In this document: one piece after another, positions 42,839 to 52,116 of the stretch
How positions within the stretch are numbered: position 1 is the first letter of the stretch
How the letters are laid out: every line of letters begins with the position of its first letter
Source: Stigmatella erecta
GTDB taxonomy: Bacteria > Myxococcota > Myxococcia > Myxococcales > Myxococcaceae
NCBI RefSeq assembly: GCF_900111745.1
Contig: NZ_FOIJ01000007.1
Location: forward strand, 186,001-250,000
Direction of reading: 5' to 3'
DNA length: 64,000 bases
Made by a program: the position numbers and the translations under genes
Notes under the pieces: generated by a model
What the model saw: only the letters and a program-made list of their open reading frames with translations
Database searches by the model: none
Told to the model about the DNA's origin: nothing

Positions 42839-45800
42839 ATGTCTTTGAAACTGATGGCAAAGACCTTTTTAACCTCGGTGTGGCTGGTCTGTAGCTTGGC
42901 TGCTTGTGGCGGCGAGACACCCACCGGTGCAGAAGCGAAAGCCTCGCCCCGGCACATCGTTCAAGCCCTCGAGGGGCCCTGTACCAACACCATTCCCCTC
43001 GGCAGCGGCACGCCCGTGACGGATGTCAGCGGACCATCGAAGGATTGGTCCTGCATCTACGCCCTGACCTTGTCAGAACCGGCGACCCGCCTCGAATTCG
43101 TCACGAGCGGGGGCACGGGAGATGGCGACCTGTACGTGAAGTTTGGCTCCGCGCCCACCGATACTTCCTCGTATAGCTGCAGGTCCATCGGCGGAACCAG
43201 CACCGAGAGCTGTGTCATTTCGAATCCGAAGTTGGGCACGTACTACGTGCGGATGTATGGGCATACCGTCTTCTCGGGTATCACCTTGACGGGCACGTAC
43301 AAGCCTCTGGCCACGTCGGGCTGCGACACCACCGTCGCGCTCTCCAATGGCGTGCCCGTAACCCACCTCAGCATGCCCGTGTTGCACCTGTCTTGCTTCT
43401 ACACGCTGGAGGTGCCGCCGGGAGCGGGCGATCTCAAGTTCACCACGAGTGGCTCGGGAGAAGCCGACCTGTATGTCAAGTTCGGATCCGCCCCCACCCT
43501 CACCTCTTATGACTGCCGGTCGTGGAACACCGGCTCTGCCGAGAGCTGCGTCATCCCGGCGGCGCAGGCGGGCACATACCATGTCCGGTTGTGGAGCGGG
43601 GCCGGCAGCTACTCCGGCGTCAGCCTCACGGGCTCGTACACGCAGGATTGCACCAGCCTCCTCGCCCTCACCCCAGGCACCGCCGCTGGAAATCTCACCG
43701 CACCGGCGAACCGCTGGTCCTGCATCCATGCATTGGAGGTCCCGGAGAGGGCCACCGACCTCAAGTTCGTCACCAGCGGGGGCACGGGGAATGGGGACCT
43801 GTACGTGAGATACGGCGCGGTGCCGGACAAGACCACGCATGACTGCAAGTCCACGGGCACCACCACCAGTGAGACCTGCACCCTCCCGGCCGCGCGGGCG
43901 GGGACGTACTACGTGCGGATGACGGGCCCCACGGCCTTCTCGGGCGTCAACCTGACGGGCACGTACGCACTCGGCAAGCCCCAGGGGTGCACCGGCACCA
44001 GCGTGCTCTCCAATGGAACGCCCGAGGGCGCCGTCGGCGCGGCGGCCAACGATTGGTCCTGCCTCTATGCCCTGGAGGTGCCGCCGGGAGCCAACAACCT
44101 CCGGTTCGTCACGAGCGGGGGCTCGGGCAATGGCGATCTGTATGTGAAGCGTGGCACGCCCCCGAGCGATACCTCCTATGACTGCAAGTCCACGGAGGCC
44201 ACCACCCAGGAGAGCTGTGCCCTGGCGGCGGCGCAGGCGGGCACCTGGTACGTGCGCATGCAGGGGCCCACCGCCTTCTCGGGCGTCGGCCTGACGGGCT
44301 CGTACAGCACCGTGGGGCCCGCGGGTTGCACCAGCGTCATTCCGCTGTCCAACGGCGCCTCCGCGGGCAGCGTCGGTGCGTCCGCGGCCCACTGGTCCTG
44401 CCTCTACACCCTGGACGTCCCAGCGGGGGCCACGAACCTCAAGTTCGCGACCAGCGGGGGTTCGGGGGATGGCGACCTGTATGTGAAGTTTGGCTCCGCA
44501 CCGGATGCCAGCGCGTATGACTGCAAGTCCGCGAGCACGTCCTCCACGGAGACCTGCACCATCCCTCTGGCGCAGCCAGGCACCTACCACGTGCGGATGA
44601 GTGGCTACAGTTCCTTCTCGGGCGTCAGCCTGACCGGCTCGTATACCTCCACGGTCCTTTCCAACAACACCCCCGTGAGCGGGCTGGGGGTGACGTCGGT
44701 GGGCGCCTGGTCCTCTGTCTACACGTTGGAGGTGCCGGCGGGTGCCAGCAACCTCCAGTTCGTGACGAGCGGCGGCACGGGAAACAGCGACCTGTATGTG
44801 AAGTTCGGCGCCCCGCCGAGCGATACGTCCTACGACTGCAAGTCGGCGGGCAGCACCCCCAGCGAGACCTGTCTCCTCCCCACGGCGCGGGCCGGTACCT
44901 GGTACGCGAGGGTGTATGGGGCCTCGCCCTTCTCGGGCATCAGCTTGAAGGGCGCGTACACGCCCGGCAATCCCCCCGCCTGTACCGGCGTCCTCCCGCT
45001 CTCCAGCGGCACGGCTGCGGGCAATCTCGGTGCGCCGGCAGCGGGCTGGTCCTGCACCTACGCCCTGAACGTGCCAGCGGGCGCGGGCAATCTGCGGTTC
45101 GTCACGAGCGGCGGCTCGGGAAATGGCGATCTGTACGTGAAGCAGGGCTCCGTGCCGGACAGCAGCACGTATGACTGCAAGTCCTCGGGCGGTACCACGA
45201 GCGAGACCTGCACCCTTCCGGCGTCGCAAGAGGGCACCTGGTATGTGCGGGTGTATGGCGCCAGCGCCTTCTCGGGCGTGAACCTGACCGGTTCGTACAT
45301 TCCCAGCGGCTGCACCGTGGCCCTGCCCAACGGCTCGCCGGTGAGCAATCTCTACGCGGGTGCGGAGACCTGGTCCTGCCTCTACGCCCTGGACGTCCCA
45401 GCGGGGGCCAGCAACCTCCGGTTCACCACGGGCGGGGGCCTGGGCAATGCCTCGCTGTACGTGAAGCAGGGCTCCGCGCCGGACAGCAGCACGTTCGACT
45501 GCAAATCCTCGGGCGTCACCACCAGCGAGACCTGCACGATCCCGGTGGCCCAGGCGGGTACCTGGTACGTGCGCTTGTATGGAGCCGCCGCTTTCTCGGG
45601 CGTCAGCCTGACGGGCGCCTACAGCACCGGACACTGCACCCAGGCCCTGTCGAACGGCGTGCCGGTGGGCGGGCTCTACGGAGCCGCCGACACCTGGTCT
45701 TGCACCTACACCCTGGAGGTGCCAGCGCACGCCACCGCGCTCAAGTTCAGCACGGCCAGTGGCTCGGGGAGTTCTTCCCTGTACGTGAGGCATGGGGCCT

Positions 45801-47929
45801 CACCGGACAGCACCACGTATGATTGCAAGAGCAGCAGTGTCTGCAGCATCCCGGCACGGGCGGGGACCTGGTACGTGCGGCTGCAGACCGCCAGCGGCTT
45901 CTCTGGCTCCAGCGTGACGGGCGCGTACATCCCCTCCATCCCGCTGTCCAACGGCATGGCGGTGGGCAACATCAGCGGGACGGGCACGTCGGCGGCCTAC
46001 ACCCTGGACGTGCCCGCGGGAGCCACCCAGCTCAAATTCGTCACGAGTGGGGGCACGGGCAACAGCGACCTGTCCGTGAGATACGGCTCAGCCTCCAACC
46101 CGGCGGTCTGCGAGTCCAAGGGCACCACCACCAGTGAGACGTGCACCATCTCGCTGCCCCAGGAGGGCACCTACTATGCGCTGCTCTCTGGGAGTACCTA
46201 CGCGGGCGTCAGCCTGACGGGCTCCTACACCACCACGAACCCCGTGCCCCCCCGCAACGACACCTGCGCCACGGCGGAGCCGCTCGTCTTCTCCAGCGCG
46301 GGCATGGCCTACGTCCAGGGAGACACCACGCTGGCGGGCAACAGCAACGGCACGGGAGATGAGTCCCCCACCTGCTCGCCTTCTGCCAGGGCTTCCGGCA
46401 ACGACGTCGCCTATCGCCTGACGTTGACGGAGCCCCGGAGCCTTCAGGTGTCCGTCACGCCGACGGATGCCCGCCTGGCGCCGGTCGTCTACCTGCGCAG
46501 GGCCGAGAGCTGTGCGAGCCCGGTGGCCGCGGCCGAGCTGGCGTGCAACGCCACCGGGGCGGACGCCTCGGGCCCCGTGGACCTCTTCGTGCCGAACCTT
46601 CCCGCGGGCGAGTACACCCTCTGGGTGGATGGAGGCATCTACAAGAACTGGAGCGGGCCCACCTCTTTCGGCCGCTTCTCGCTCGTGGCGGAGTTGAACC
46701 CGCCCGTGCTGCCGCCCGTGAATGAGTCCTGCCAGACCGCGCAGCCCCTGGTCTTCCAGCACGGTATCGCCCGAGCCGTCGGCGACACGCGCACCGCGAT
46801 GAATGACAATCTCCAGGGGTGCGGCAACTCTACCTCGCTGTATGGCGGTGATGTCGCCTATGCGTACACGCTGGAAGAAACGCAGGATGTCTTCATCGAG
46901 CTGAAAGCCACCGAGACGGCTCCGGGCTGGAGGCCCGTTGCCTCCATGCGCAAGGGGCCGGGTTGCTCCTCCTACGCGCCCGATGACAGGTGCCTGGAGA
47001 ATTCCGACGAAGGGCGGTTCTTCAGGCGCTTTCTCCGGCAGTCCCCTGGCACCTATATCGTCTGGGTCGATGGCGCGACGGCCGATGAGGCCGGCCCCTT
47101 CGAACTGAAGGTCACCGTCAACACGCCCTCGAATAACGCCTCTTGCGGTTCGGCCCGGCCCTTGACGTTCGATGCCGCAGGGGACGCGTTCGTGCGAGGG
47201 GATACCACGTATGCCGGCGACAGCAGCGCGACCGTCGGCACCTCACGGTGCGCGGACCAGATCCAGAACGGGGGAGATGTCGTCTACACCGTGACGGTTC
47301 CGCCCGGTCCTCCGCAGCAGGTGTCCTTCGTGGTGGAGCCGACCCTCGACAGCTGGCTCTTTCCCGTACTGTCGCTGCGCAGGGCTTGCGCGCTCACCAC
47401 CCCGTCGGACGAGCTGATCTGCGGGTCTCAGGTCCATTATGCGCTCCGTCAAAAGGTGGGGGTCGCGGTCGCCAGGCTGGATCCGGGGACCTACTACCTG
47501 TGGGTTGACAGCGATAACTGGGATGGGGCTTTCCACCTGTATGGGCACATGGGCGCCCCCAACGACACCTGCGCGACCGCGCGTCCCATCTCCCTCGCGT
47601 CCGATGCCCAACCCGCGGTGGCCACGACGCACGTCGGGATGATGAACGACTACGGCCCCGGCAGTGCGACGCCCTACGGAGGGACGTGTGGAAACGCGGG
47701 GCAAGCGTCCGTGGACTCCGTGTATGCCTTCACCGCGCCTGCCACGGGGAAGTACTACACCACCTCCAACGCGATGAAGTTCCTGGGAGAGACCTGCGAC
47801 CCGGCCCTCTGCACGGCGAACTCCGTCTTCGAGGCCGTCGAGGGGCATACGTACTACTTCGTGCTCGACCATCCGGAGTATGGCGCCTCGGAGACCCTCG
47901 ATCTGCGCGTGCTGCCGTACCCCTGGTGA
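42839..47929 (+). CDS. Giant lipoprotein of ten PPC-like repeats and four further repeats
   Basis: The 1,696-residue product starts with the lipoprotein signal MSLKLMAKTFLTSVWLVCSLAAC. Residues ~45-1135 hold ten tandem ~105-residue beta-domains. The common pattern is LSNGxPV, WSCxYxLxVPxGA, LxFxTSGGxGxxDLYVKxG, DCKS, ExC and GTWYVRxxGxxxFSGVxLTGxY. This is the bacterial pre-peptidase C-terminal (PPC) type. Residues ~1136-1696 hold four copies of a different ~140-residue repeat (NDTCATAEPL, GDTTLAGNS, YRLTLTEPR). No peptidase or other catalytic domain is present. PPC domains usually aid secretion or substrate binding, so a surface adhesin or scaffold is inferred. Confidence 0.85.
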   Translation: MSLKLMAKTFLTSVWLVCSLAACGGETPTGAEAKASPRHIVQALEGPCTNTIPLGSGTPVTDVSGPSKDWSCIYALTLSEPATRLEFVTSGGTGDGDLYVKFGSAPTDTSSYSCRSIGGTSTESCVISNPKLGTYYVRMYGHTVFSGITLTGTYKPLATSGCDTTVALSNGVPVTHLSMPVLHLSCFYTLEVPPGAGDLKFTTSGSGEADLYVKFGSAPTLTSYDCRSWNTGSAESCVIPAAQAGTYHVRLWSGAGSYSGVSLTGSYTQDCTSLLALTPGTAAGNLTAPANRWSCIHALEVPERATDLKFVTSGGTGNGDLYVRYGAVPDKTTHDCKSTGTTTSETCTLPAARAGTYYVRMTGPTAFSGVNLTGTYALGKPQGCTGTSVLSNGTPEGAVGAAANDWSCLYALEVPPGANNLRFVTSGGSGNGDLYVKRGTPPSDTSYDCKSTEATTQESCALAAAQAGTWYVRMQGPTAFSGVGLTGSYSTVGPAGCTSVIPLSNGASAGSVGASAAHWSCLYTLDVPAGATNLKFATSGGSGDGDLYVKFGSAPDASAYDCKSASTSSTETCTIPLAQPGTYHVRMSGYSSFSGVSLTGSYTSTVLSNNTPVSGLGVTSVGAWSSVYTLEVPAGASNLQFVTSGGTGNSDLYVKFGAPPSDTSYDCKSAGSTPSETCLLPTARAGTWYARVYGASPFSGISLKGAYTPGNPPACTGVLPLSSGTAAGNLGAPAAGWSCTYALNVPAGAGNLRFVTSGGSGNGDLYVKQGSVPDSSTYDCKSSGGTTSETCTLPASQEGTWYVRVYGASAFSGVNLTGSYIPSGCTVALPNGSPVSNLYAGAETWSCLYALDVPAGASNLRFTTGGGLGNASLYVKQGSAPDSSTFDCKSSGVTTSETCTIPVAQAGTWYVRLYGAAAFSGVSLTGAYSTGHCTQALSNGVPVGGLYGAADTWSCTYTLEVPAHATALKFSTASGSGSSSLYVRHGASPDSTTYDCKSSSVCSIPARAGTWYVRLQTASGFSGSSVTGAYIPSIPLSNGMAVGNISGTGTSAAYTLDVPAGATQLKFVTSGGTGNSDLSVRYGSASNPAVCESKGTTTSETCTISLPQEGTYYALLSGSTYAGVSLTGSYTTTNPVPPRNDTCATAEPLVFSSAGMAYVQGDTTLAGNSNGTGDESPTCSPSARASGNDVAYRLTLTEPRSLQVSVTPTDARLAPVVYLRRAESCASPVAAAELACNATGADASGPVDLFVPNLPAGEYTLWVDGGIYKNWSGPTSFGRFSLVAELNPPVLPPVNESCQTAQPLVFQHGIARAVGDTRTAMNDNLQGCGNSTSLYGGDVAYAYTLEETQDVFIELKATETAPGWRPVASMRKGPGCSSYAPDDRCLENSDEGRFFRRFLRQSPGTYIVWVDGATADEAGPFELKVTVNTPSNNASCGSARPLTFDAAGDAFVRGDTTYAGDSSATVGTSRCADQIQNGGDVVYTVTVPPGPPQQVSFVVEPTLDSWLFPVLSLRRACALTTPSDELICGSQVHYALRQKVGVAVARLDPGTYYLWVDSDNWDGAFHLYGHMGAPNDTCATARPISLASDAQPAVATTHVGMMNDYGPGSATPYGGTCGNAGQASVDSVYAFTAPATGKYYTTSNAMKFLGETCDPALCTANSVFEAVEGHTYYFVLDHPEYGASETLDLRVLPYPW
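42980..46240 (+). repeat. Ten tandem ~320-bp repeats encoding PPC-like domains
   Basis: Ten copies are seen from the protein pattern. Boundaries are approximate. DNA identity between neighbouring copies is high in the core (GGCGACCTGTATGTGAAGTT and close relatives recur). Copies 6 and 10 lack the WSC cysteine, and copy 10 is shortest. Recombination between copies could change the array length. Confidence 0.85.
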
Positions 47930-47950
47930 GCGTCTCCGCCTGGCAGAATG

Positions 47951-47980
47951 CCACCGTCAGCGGAGCCTGGCTGACGGTGG
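47951..47980 (+). terminator. Long hairpin after the giant lipoprotein gene
   Basis: CCACCGTCAGC (47951-47961) pairs perfectly with GCTGACGGTGG (47970-47980) around an 8-nt loop, 21 bp after the stop codon. There is no U-tract, but the 11-bp stem is the longest perfect one noticed here. Confidence 0.6.
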
Positions 47981-48106
47981 GCGGCGAAGACGTTGCCCAG
48001 CGTCATTCGGTGGGACTGCGGCTGACAGGCTCGCGCCGACCCTGATATCGCCATGAGCCCACGTGGTACCGGCGCGCCCCGCCCCCACCGCCTGGAGGCA
48101 TGACCC

Positions 48107-48892
48107 ATGACCGAACAGCACGCGTACTTCATCCGCACGGAAGACGGCCGGTTCCTCCCGCAGCGCCCCTGCGCCGGCGCGTGGAATACGGCCGAGCTGC
48201 ACATCAGCCCCGTCAATGGGCTGCTCCTGCATGAGCTGCAGCGCTGGCTCGCCGGCCGCCCGAGTGGCGGCAAGCTCGTGACGCGCATCAGCTACGACTA
48301 CCTCGGCGTTCTGGACTTCACCGCCTGTGAGGTGACGTTCGAGGTGCTGCGTCCCGGCCGCGCCATCGACCTCGTCGAAGGGGTCCTCTCGCAGCATGGC
48401 CGTCCGGTGCTCCGCGCCCGCGTGTGGCTGCTCTCGGCCCATGACACGTCCGAGATCGAGGGCGGCGCCCGGGAGCCCTTGCCTCGCCCCGAGGACGGCC
48501 GCGCGTTCGATCTCACCCGCCAGTGGCCGGGGGACTACATCCAATCGATCGACGTGCGCGTCATCGAGGGCCCGGCCCCGGGCCGGACCACGGCGTGGAT
48601 CACCACGCCGCTGGCAATCGTCGAGGGTGAGCCCGTGAGCGACCTCGCTCGCTTCGCGCTGCTCGCGGACACAGCCAACGGGATCGCCGTCCGTCAACCG
48701 CCAGACGCGTGGCAGTTCCCGAACGTCGACCTCACCATTCACGTGTTTCGCCAGCCGGCCGGGACCTGGATCGGCTTTGACACGCGCGTCATCTTCGGCC
48801 CCACGGGCCACGGCCTCACGAGCACCGACCTCTTCGACATTCACGGGCAGGTGGGCCGGGCCGAGCAGATCCTGCTCGTCCGGCGCCGATAG
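48107..48892 (+). CDS. Double-hotdog acyl-CoA thioesterase-like protein
   Basis: This 261-residue protein has the TesB-like double-hotdog layout. The first half is FLPQRPCAGAWNTAELHISPVNGLLLHELQ and SYDYLGVLDFTACEVTFEVLRPGRAIDLVEGVL. The second is WQFPNVDLTIHVFRQPAGTWIGFDTRVIFGPTGHGL with STDLFDIHGQVGRAEQILLV. It starts behind GGAGG. Such enzymes hydrolyse or sense acyl-CoA thioesters. A specific substrate cannot be assigned. It is convergent with the coiled-coil protein gene. Confidence 0.8.
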   Translation: MTEQHAYFIRTEDGRFLPQRPCAGAWNTAELHISPVNGLLLHELQRWLAGRPSGGKLVTRISYDYLGVLDFTACEVTFEVLRPGRAIDLVEGVLSQHGRPVLRARVWLLSAHDTSEIEGGAREPLPRPEDGRAFDLTRQWPGDYIQSIDVRVIEGPAPGRTTAWITTPLAIVEGEPVSDLARFALLADTANGIAVRQPPDAWQFPNVDLTIHVFRQPAGTWIGFDTRVIFGPTGHGLTSTDLFDIHGQVGRAEQILLVRRR

Positions 48893-48949
48893 CCCCTCCG
48901 TTCATCGGCCCTGGGCCAGACAGGCGCCTGAACGGCCAGGCGCCTCGTG

Positions 48950-48968
48950 CTGCCGCTTCACGCGGCAG
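48950..48968. terminator. Hairpin between convergent genes
   Basis: CTGCCGC (48950-48956) and GCGGCAG (48962-48968) form a perfect 7-bp stem with loop TTCAC. It lies between the thioesterase stop and the end of the convergent coiled-coil gene. Confidence 0.45.
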
Positions 48969-48981
48969 GACCCAGGGACGG

Positions 48982-51336
48982 CTACTTGGACTCCAGCGTC
49001 TTGCGCTCCTTCACACAGACCTGGAGCAGCTCGACCAGGCTCATGTTGGCGCCGCCCACCGCGAACTTGTAGTCCTTGAACTCCGGATACCGGTTCTCGA
49101 GGATGCGCCCTTCCACGACGCACTCGTTGAGCTGGGTGAGCGCATCGTTCTTGCGCGACTTGGAGAGGTGCGCCTTGGCCAGCTCGTAGGCCTTCTTCGG
49201 CCCCTCATCGAACCGAAGCTGCGCGTCGGCCTTCTTTTGCGGCTCCTGCAGCGCCGCCGCCTGCTGCGCGCACTGAGCCATCACCTCTTCCGGCTTGACC
49301 GGCTGACCGCCGACGAGCACGTCGACCGTGACGAGCCGGGTGTTCTCCTTCAACATCCGGGAGCCCTCCTCCTGGCAGGCCTTGAGCTTCTCCACCGCGC
49401 TCGCGTACAGCTCCTTGCGCTTGCGCAAGTCCGAAGCGGAGGCGGCCTTCTGCGAGGCCGCGCTGGCGGCGGCCAGAGCCTCCCCCGTCGTCCGGCGCAA
49501 CGCCCGCGCCTGCTTCGAGGCCTCCAACGCCTCCACCAACTTCAGCAGCTCGTTGCGCGTCCGCTCCGCGTACGAGGCGTAACCGGCGTCCTGGCGCTCC
49601 AGCTCCGCGCGCACCTCGATCGCCTGCATGAGCTCTTCCACGCTCTTCGAGGCGGTCTCGATGTCCGCATCGGTCGAGGAGACGGTCTTCGTGGCTTCGA
49701 GCTTCTCCTTCGCCACGTTCACCCGCTCGGCGAGCAGGACGCGGGAGTCCGCCGCGGACATCACGATCTTCCGCCGGGCGATGCGGTCGTTCAGCTCCGC
49801 CATCCGCTCTTTCGTCTCCTTGGCGTACAGCGCGTAGTCCCGGTCCTTCTTCACGAACTGAGCGCCAGCCTCCAGCACCACGCCGATCTGCTTGACCGCG
49901 TTCTCCGCCTCCTGCAGCTGCGCCTCGGTGGGCTTGTCCTTCTGGATCTGCGTGACCAGGCCCGCCGCGTTCTTCCGTGCCTCATCGACCTTCGCGCGCT
50001 GCTGCTGCAGGTCGACCTCGTACCGGCGCTTGTCAATCGCCGCCCGGCCGTCCCTGAGCAGCTGGCGCGCCTCGAGGGCATGTGCGCTGATCGCGGGGTT
50101 CTTCGCGTGCACCGTCTCGAGCGTCTTCGACAGGATGACCAGGGCCGTGTTCGCCTCCTCGAACTGCTCGGGGGCCGGCGACCGCTTCTCGAGATTGCGC
50201 AGGGACTGCATGACCTCGGCGCGCGCGGCTTCGAGGTTGCGGATCTGGAGCGCGACCTCCACCTCCACGAGCGTGTTCTTCACCTCGGTGAGGTACTGGC
50301 CGATCGCGCGGTCCCGCGCGGCCTGCGGCTCGTACTTCTCCACCAGCTTCCGGACGACGAACGCCGCGGTCTTGGCCCCCGAGAGCTGCTCGGGCGACGG
50401 CTTCCTCGCACGCAGCGCCTTGGCGGACGCGGTGAGCTCATCATAGGCAGGCCCCATCTCCTCCTTGACCCGCGAGACGCCCGCCGCCGCCACGAGCTCA
50501 TCCAGCTTGCGCCTCGCCTGGGTGATCTCCGCCCGGGCCTTGTCCGCCTCACCGCGATAGGCATTGTCACGCGCCTCGAGCGGCTTGCCCTCGTCGAGCT
50601 GCTTCTGCAGCGCCGACACCGCCTTGTCGGCGTCCGCGAACTTCTGGTCCGACCAGGTATTGCCCATCGCGGCCAGCGCGGCGGACAGGGACTTGCGGCT
50701 GTCGTCCAGGAGTCCCCGCTGCTTCTGCGCCGACAGCTGCAACCACCGCTCGTCGATCGTCTTCTCGTGACGGGCGACGGCCGCGTCGACCTCGGTGAGG
50801 TACGTGGCGAACTTCGCGTCCTGCTTCGTCAGGGTCCGGCCCTCGTCCGCCACCTTCTTGATCGCCGCCACCGAGGCCCGGGCCTCGTCCAGTTCCTTGG
50901 GGCCCGCGTCCTTCCCCGCGACCTTCGCCACGCGCTCATTCAGGGCCGCGAGCTCGGCGTCGATGCGCCGGCGGAACTCGTGAATGTGAACCTTGGCCCG
51001 GCGCTCGTCGACGTACTCGCGGTTCGTCCGGAGCTCCTTCCGGGCAGCCAGGACGTTCTTGGCGTAGTCGAGATCCTCCGTCTCGAAGCTCGCTCCCGCG
51101 TCGAGCGCGTTCTTCAGCCCCTCCACCGCCGCGAGGGCAGAGTCGAGGTCCGCGTTGGCCGGCGGATCCTTCTCGATCCGCTTCACGGCCGCCGCGAGGG
51201 CGGCGCGAGCACCCTCAAGTTTCTTCGACGCCTCCGCGACGGACTTCGCGGCGCCAGCCTCGGGCGGCGCCGCCCCTGCGTCGACGGGAGCGAAGAGGAA
51301 CAACCCAATGATCATCAGCACTGAAATGCGTACCAT
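48982..51336 (-). CDS. Exported coiled-coil protein of ~90-residue helical repeats
   Basis: The signal peptide is MVRISVLMIIGLFLFAPVDAGAA (ATG 51336; GTG 51345 adds three residues). The remaining ~760 residues are almost wholly helical, rich in Ala, Lys, Glu and Arg. About eight loose repeats of ~80-95 residues follow a shared pattern. Each has DLDxA.xAVxxLKxxLDxG..FE..D..YA... and ends in a long helix. The last ~100 residues have a few Cys (CQEEGSRML, AQCAQQAA, LNECVVEG, LLQVCVKE) and a QKKADAQLRFDEGPKKAYELAKAHL region. No enzymatic motif is seen. A periplasmic spectrin-like rod or spacer is inferred. Confidence 0.75.
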   Translation of the reverse strand: MVRISVLMIIGLFLFAPVDAGAAPPEAGAAKSVAEASKKLEGARAALAAAVKRIEKDPPANADLDSALAAVEGLKNALDAGASFETEDLDYAKNVLAARKELRTNREYVDERRAKVHIHEFRRRIDAELAALNERVAKVAGKDAGPKELDEARASVAAIKKVADEGRTLTKQDAKFATYLTEVDAAVARHEKTIDERWLQLSAQKQRGLLDDSRKSLSAALAAMGNTWSDQKFADADKAVSALQKQLDEGKPLEARDNAYRGEADKARAEITQARRKLDELVAAAGVSRVKEEMGPAYDELTASAKALRARKPSPEQLSGAKTAAFVVRKLVEKYEPQAARDRAIGQYLTEVKNTLVEVEVALQIRNLEAARAEVMQSLRNLEKRSPAPEQFEEANTALVILSKTLETVHAKNPAISAHALEARQLLRDGRAAIDKRRYEVDLQQQRAKVDEARKNAAGLVTQIQKDKPTEAQLQEAENAVKQIGVVLEAGAQFVKKDRDYALYAKETKERMAELNDRIARRKIVMSAADSRVLLAERVNVAKEKLEATKTVSSTDADIETASKSVEELMQAIEVRAELERQDAGYASYAERTRNELLKLVEALEASKQARALRRTTGEALAAASAASQKAASASDLRKRKELYASAVEKLKACQEEGSRMLKENTRLVTVDVLVGGQPVKPEEVMAQCAQQAAALQEPQKKADAQLRFDEGPKKAYELAKAHLSKSRKNDALTQLNECVVEGRILENRYPEFKDYKFAVGGANMSLVELLQVCVKERKTLESK

Positions 51337-51499
51337 TCGAGCCACCGTACTATAGGGAAGCGAGGCGAGCCCCGGGAAATGCCGTCGAAAGCCCGCTTTC
51401 GGATTCTCCCTGGCGGGAGGGAGCAGGAACGGACGGGGTTCCGAACCCGGAGTGAAATCGAGCCGACAGATGGCCCCCGGGCAGCGGCGGACTGCCGCC

Positions 51500-51893
51500 C
51501 TAGCGGACCTGCGACCGGAGCCACTCCGCAGCGGCGCTCACACTGGGGCTGGGCGGGTGATCCGCACGCATCACCAGGTGGTACGTGTGGCCGGCGACAA
51601 CCAGGCCGAACGGCTGCGCCCGGATAGGGCCCACGTCCGTAGCGGCCAGGTCAACCCTCTGGGTGAGGATGTCCACGGCTTCATCGGACGCGTGAAGTTG
51701 CAGATCCATGCCGGGGTGGTGCTCGCGAAAGCTGGCCACCCTCGGGACCAACCACTTCGCGGTGAAGGCGTTGGTCGCCGAGATGGTCACCTGCGCCCTG
51801 GTCCGCGTGTTCACGAGGCGCTCAATCGCGGCGGCGAACGCATCGAAGCCATCCCGCAGGCCCTCATCACGTGGCCGTCGCGCCCATGACCCG
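51500..51893 (-). pseudogene. Decayed LysR-family regulator
   Basis: A GcvA-like LysR effector-domain stretch can be read: GLRDGFDAFAAAIERL, ATNAFTAKWLVPRVASFREHHPGMDLQLH, and DEAVDILTQRVDLA. It then jumps to a typical LysR end (GHTYHLVMRADHPPSPSVSAAAEWLRSQV). About 100 central residues and the whole HTH are missing, with an in-frame stop upstream. The remaining 51346-51499 and 51894-52116 hold no gene I can support. A second minus-strand fragment (TSVILGAGQPSGVALTRVMGATAT in pieces) is unassigned. Confidence 0.7.
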
Positions 51894-52116
51894 CGTCAGC
51901 GCCACGCCAGACGGCTGTCCGGCGCCGAGGATGACCGAGGTCCTGTCGCGGATCTGGAGAACGCGGACCCGTATCGCGCCACCCATTCGCCCCAAACCAG
52001 CTAATCATCTTAATCATGAATTCATTGACACTGCCCTCACAGGTGCCGACAGTGGGGTGACCGGACCCTCCGGCGCCGCACGTCCGCCCGGCGGCGGACG
52101 GACTGCACACCTACAC

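Noticed and set aside
51428-51460. GGGGTTCCGAACCCGG, resembling a tRNA T-arm
   Set aside because: No acceptor stem, D-arm or anticodon arm could be fitted around it; a simple inverted repeat.
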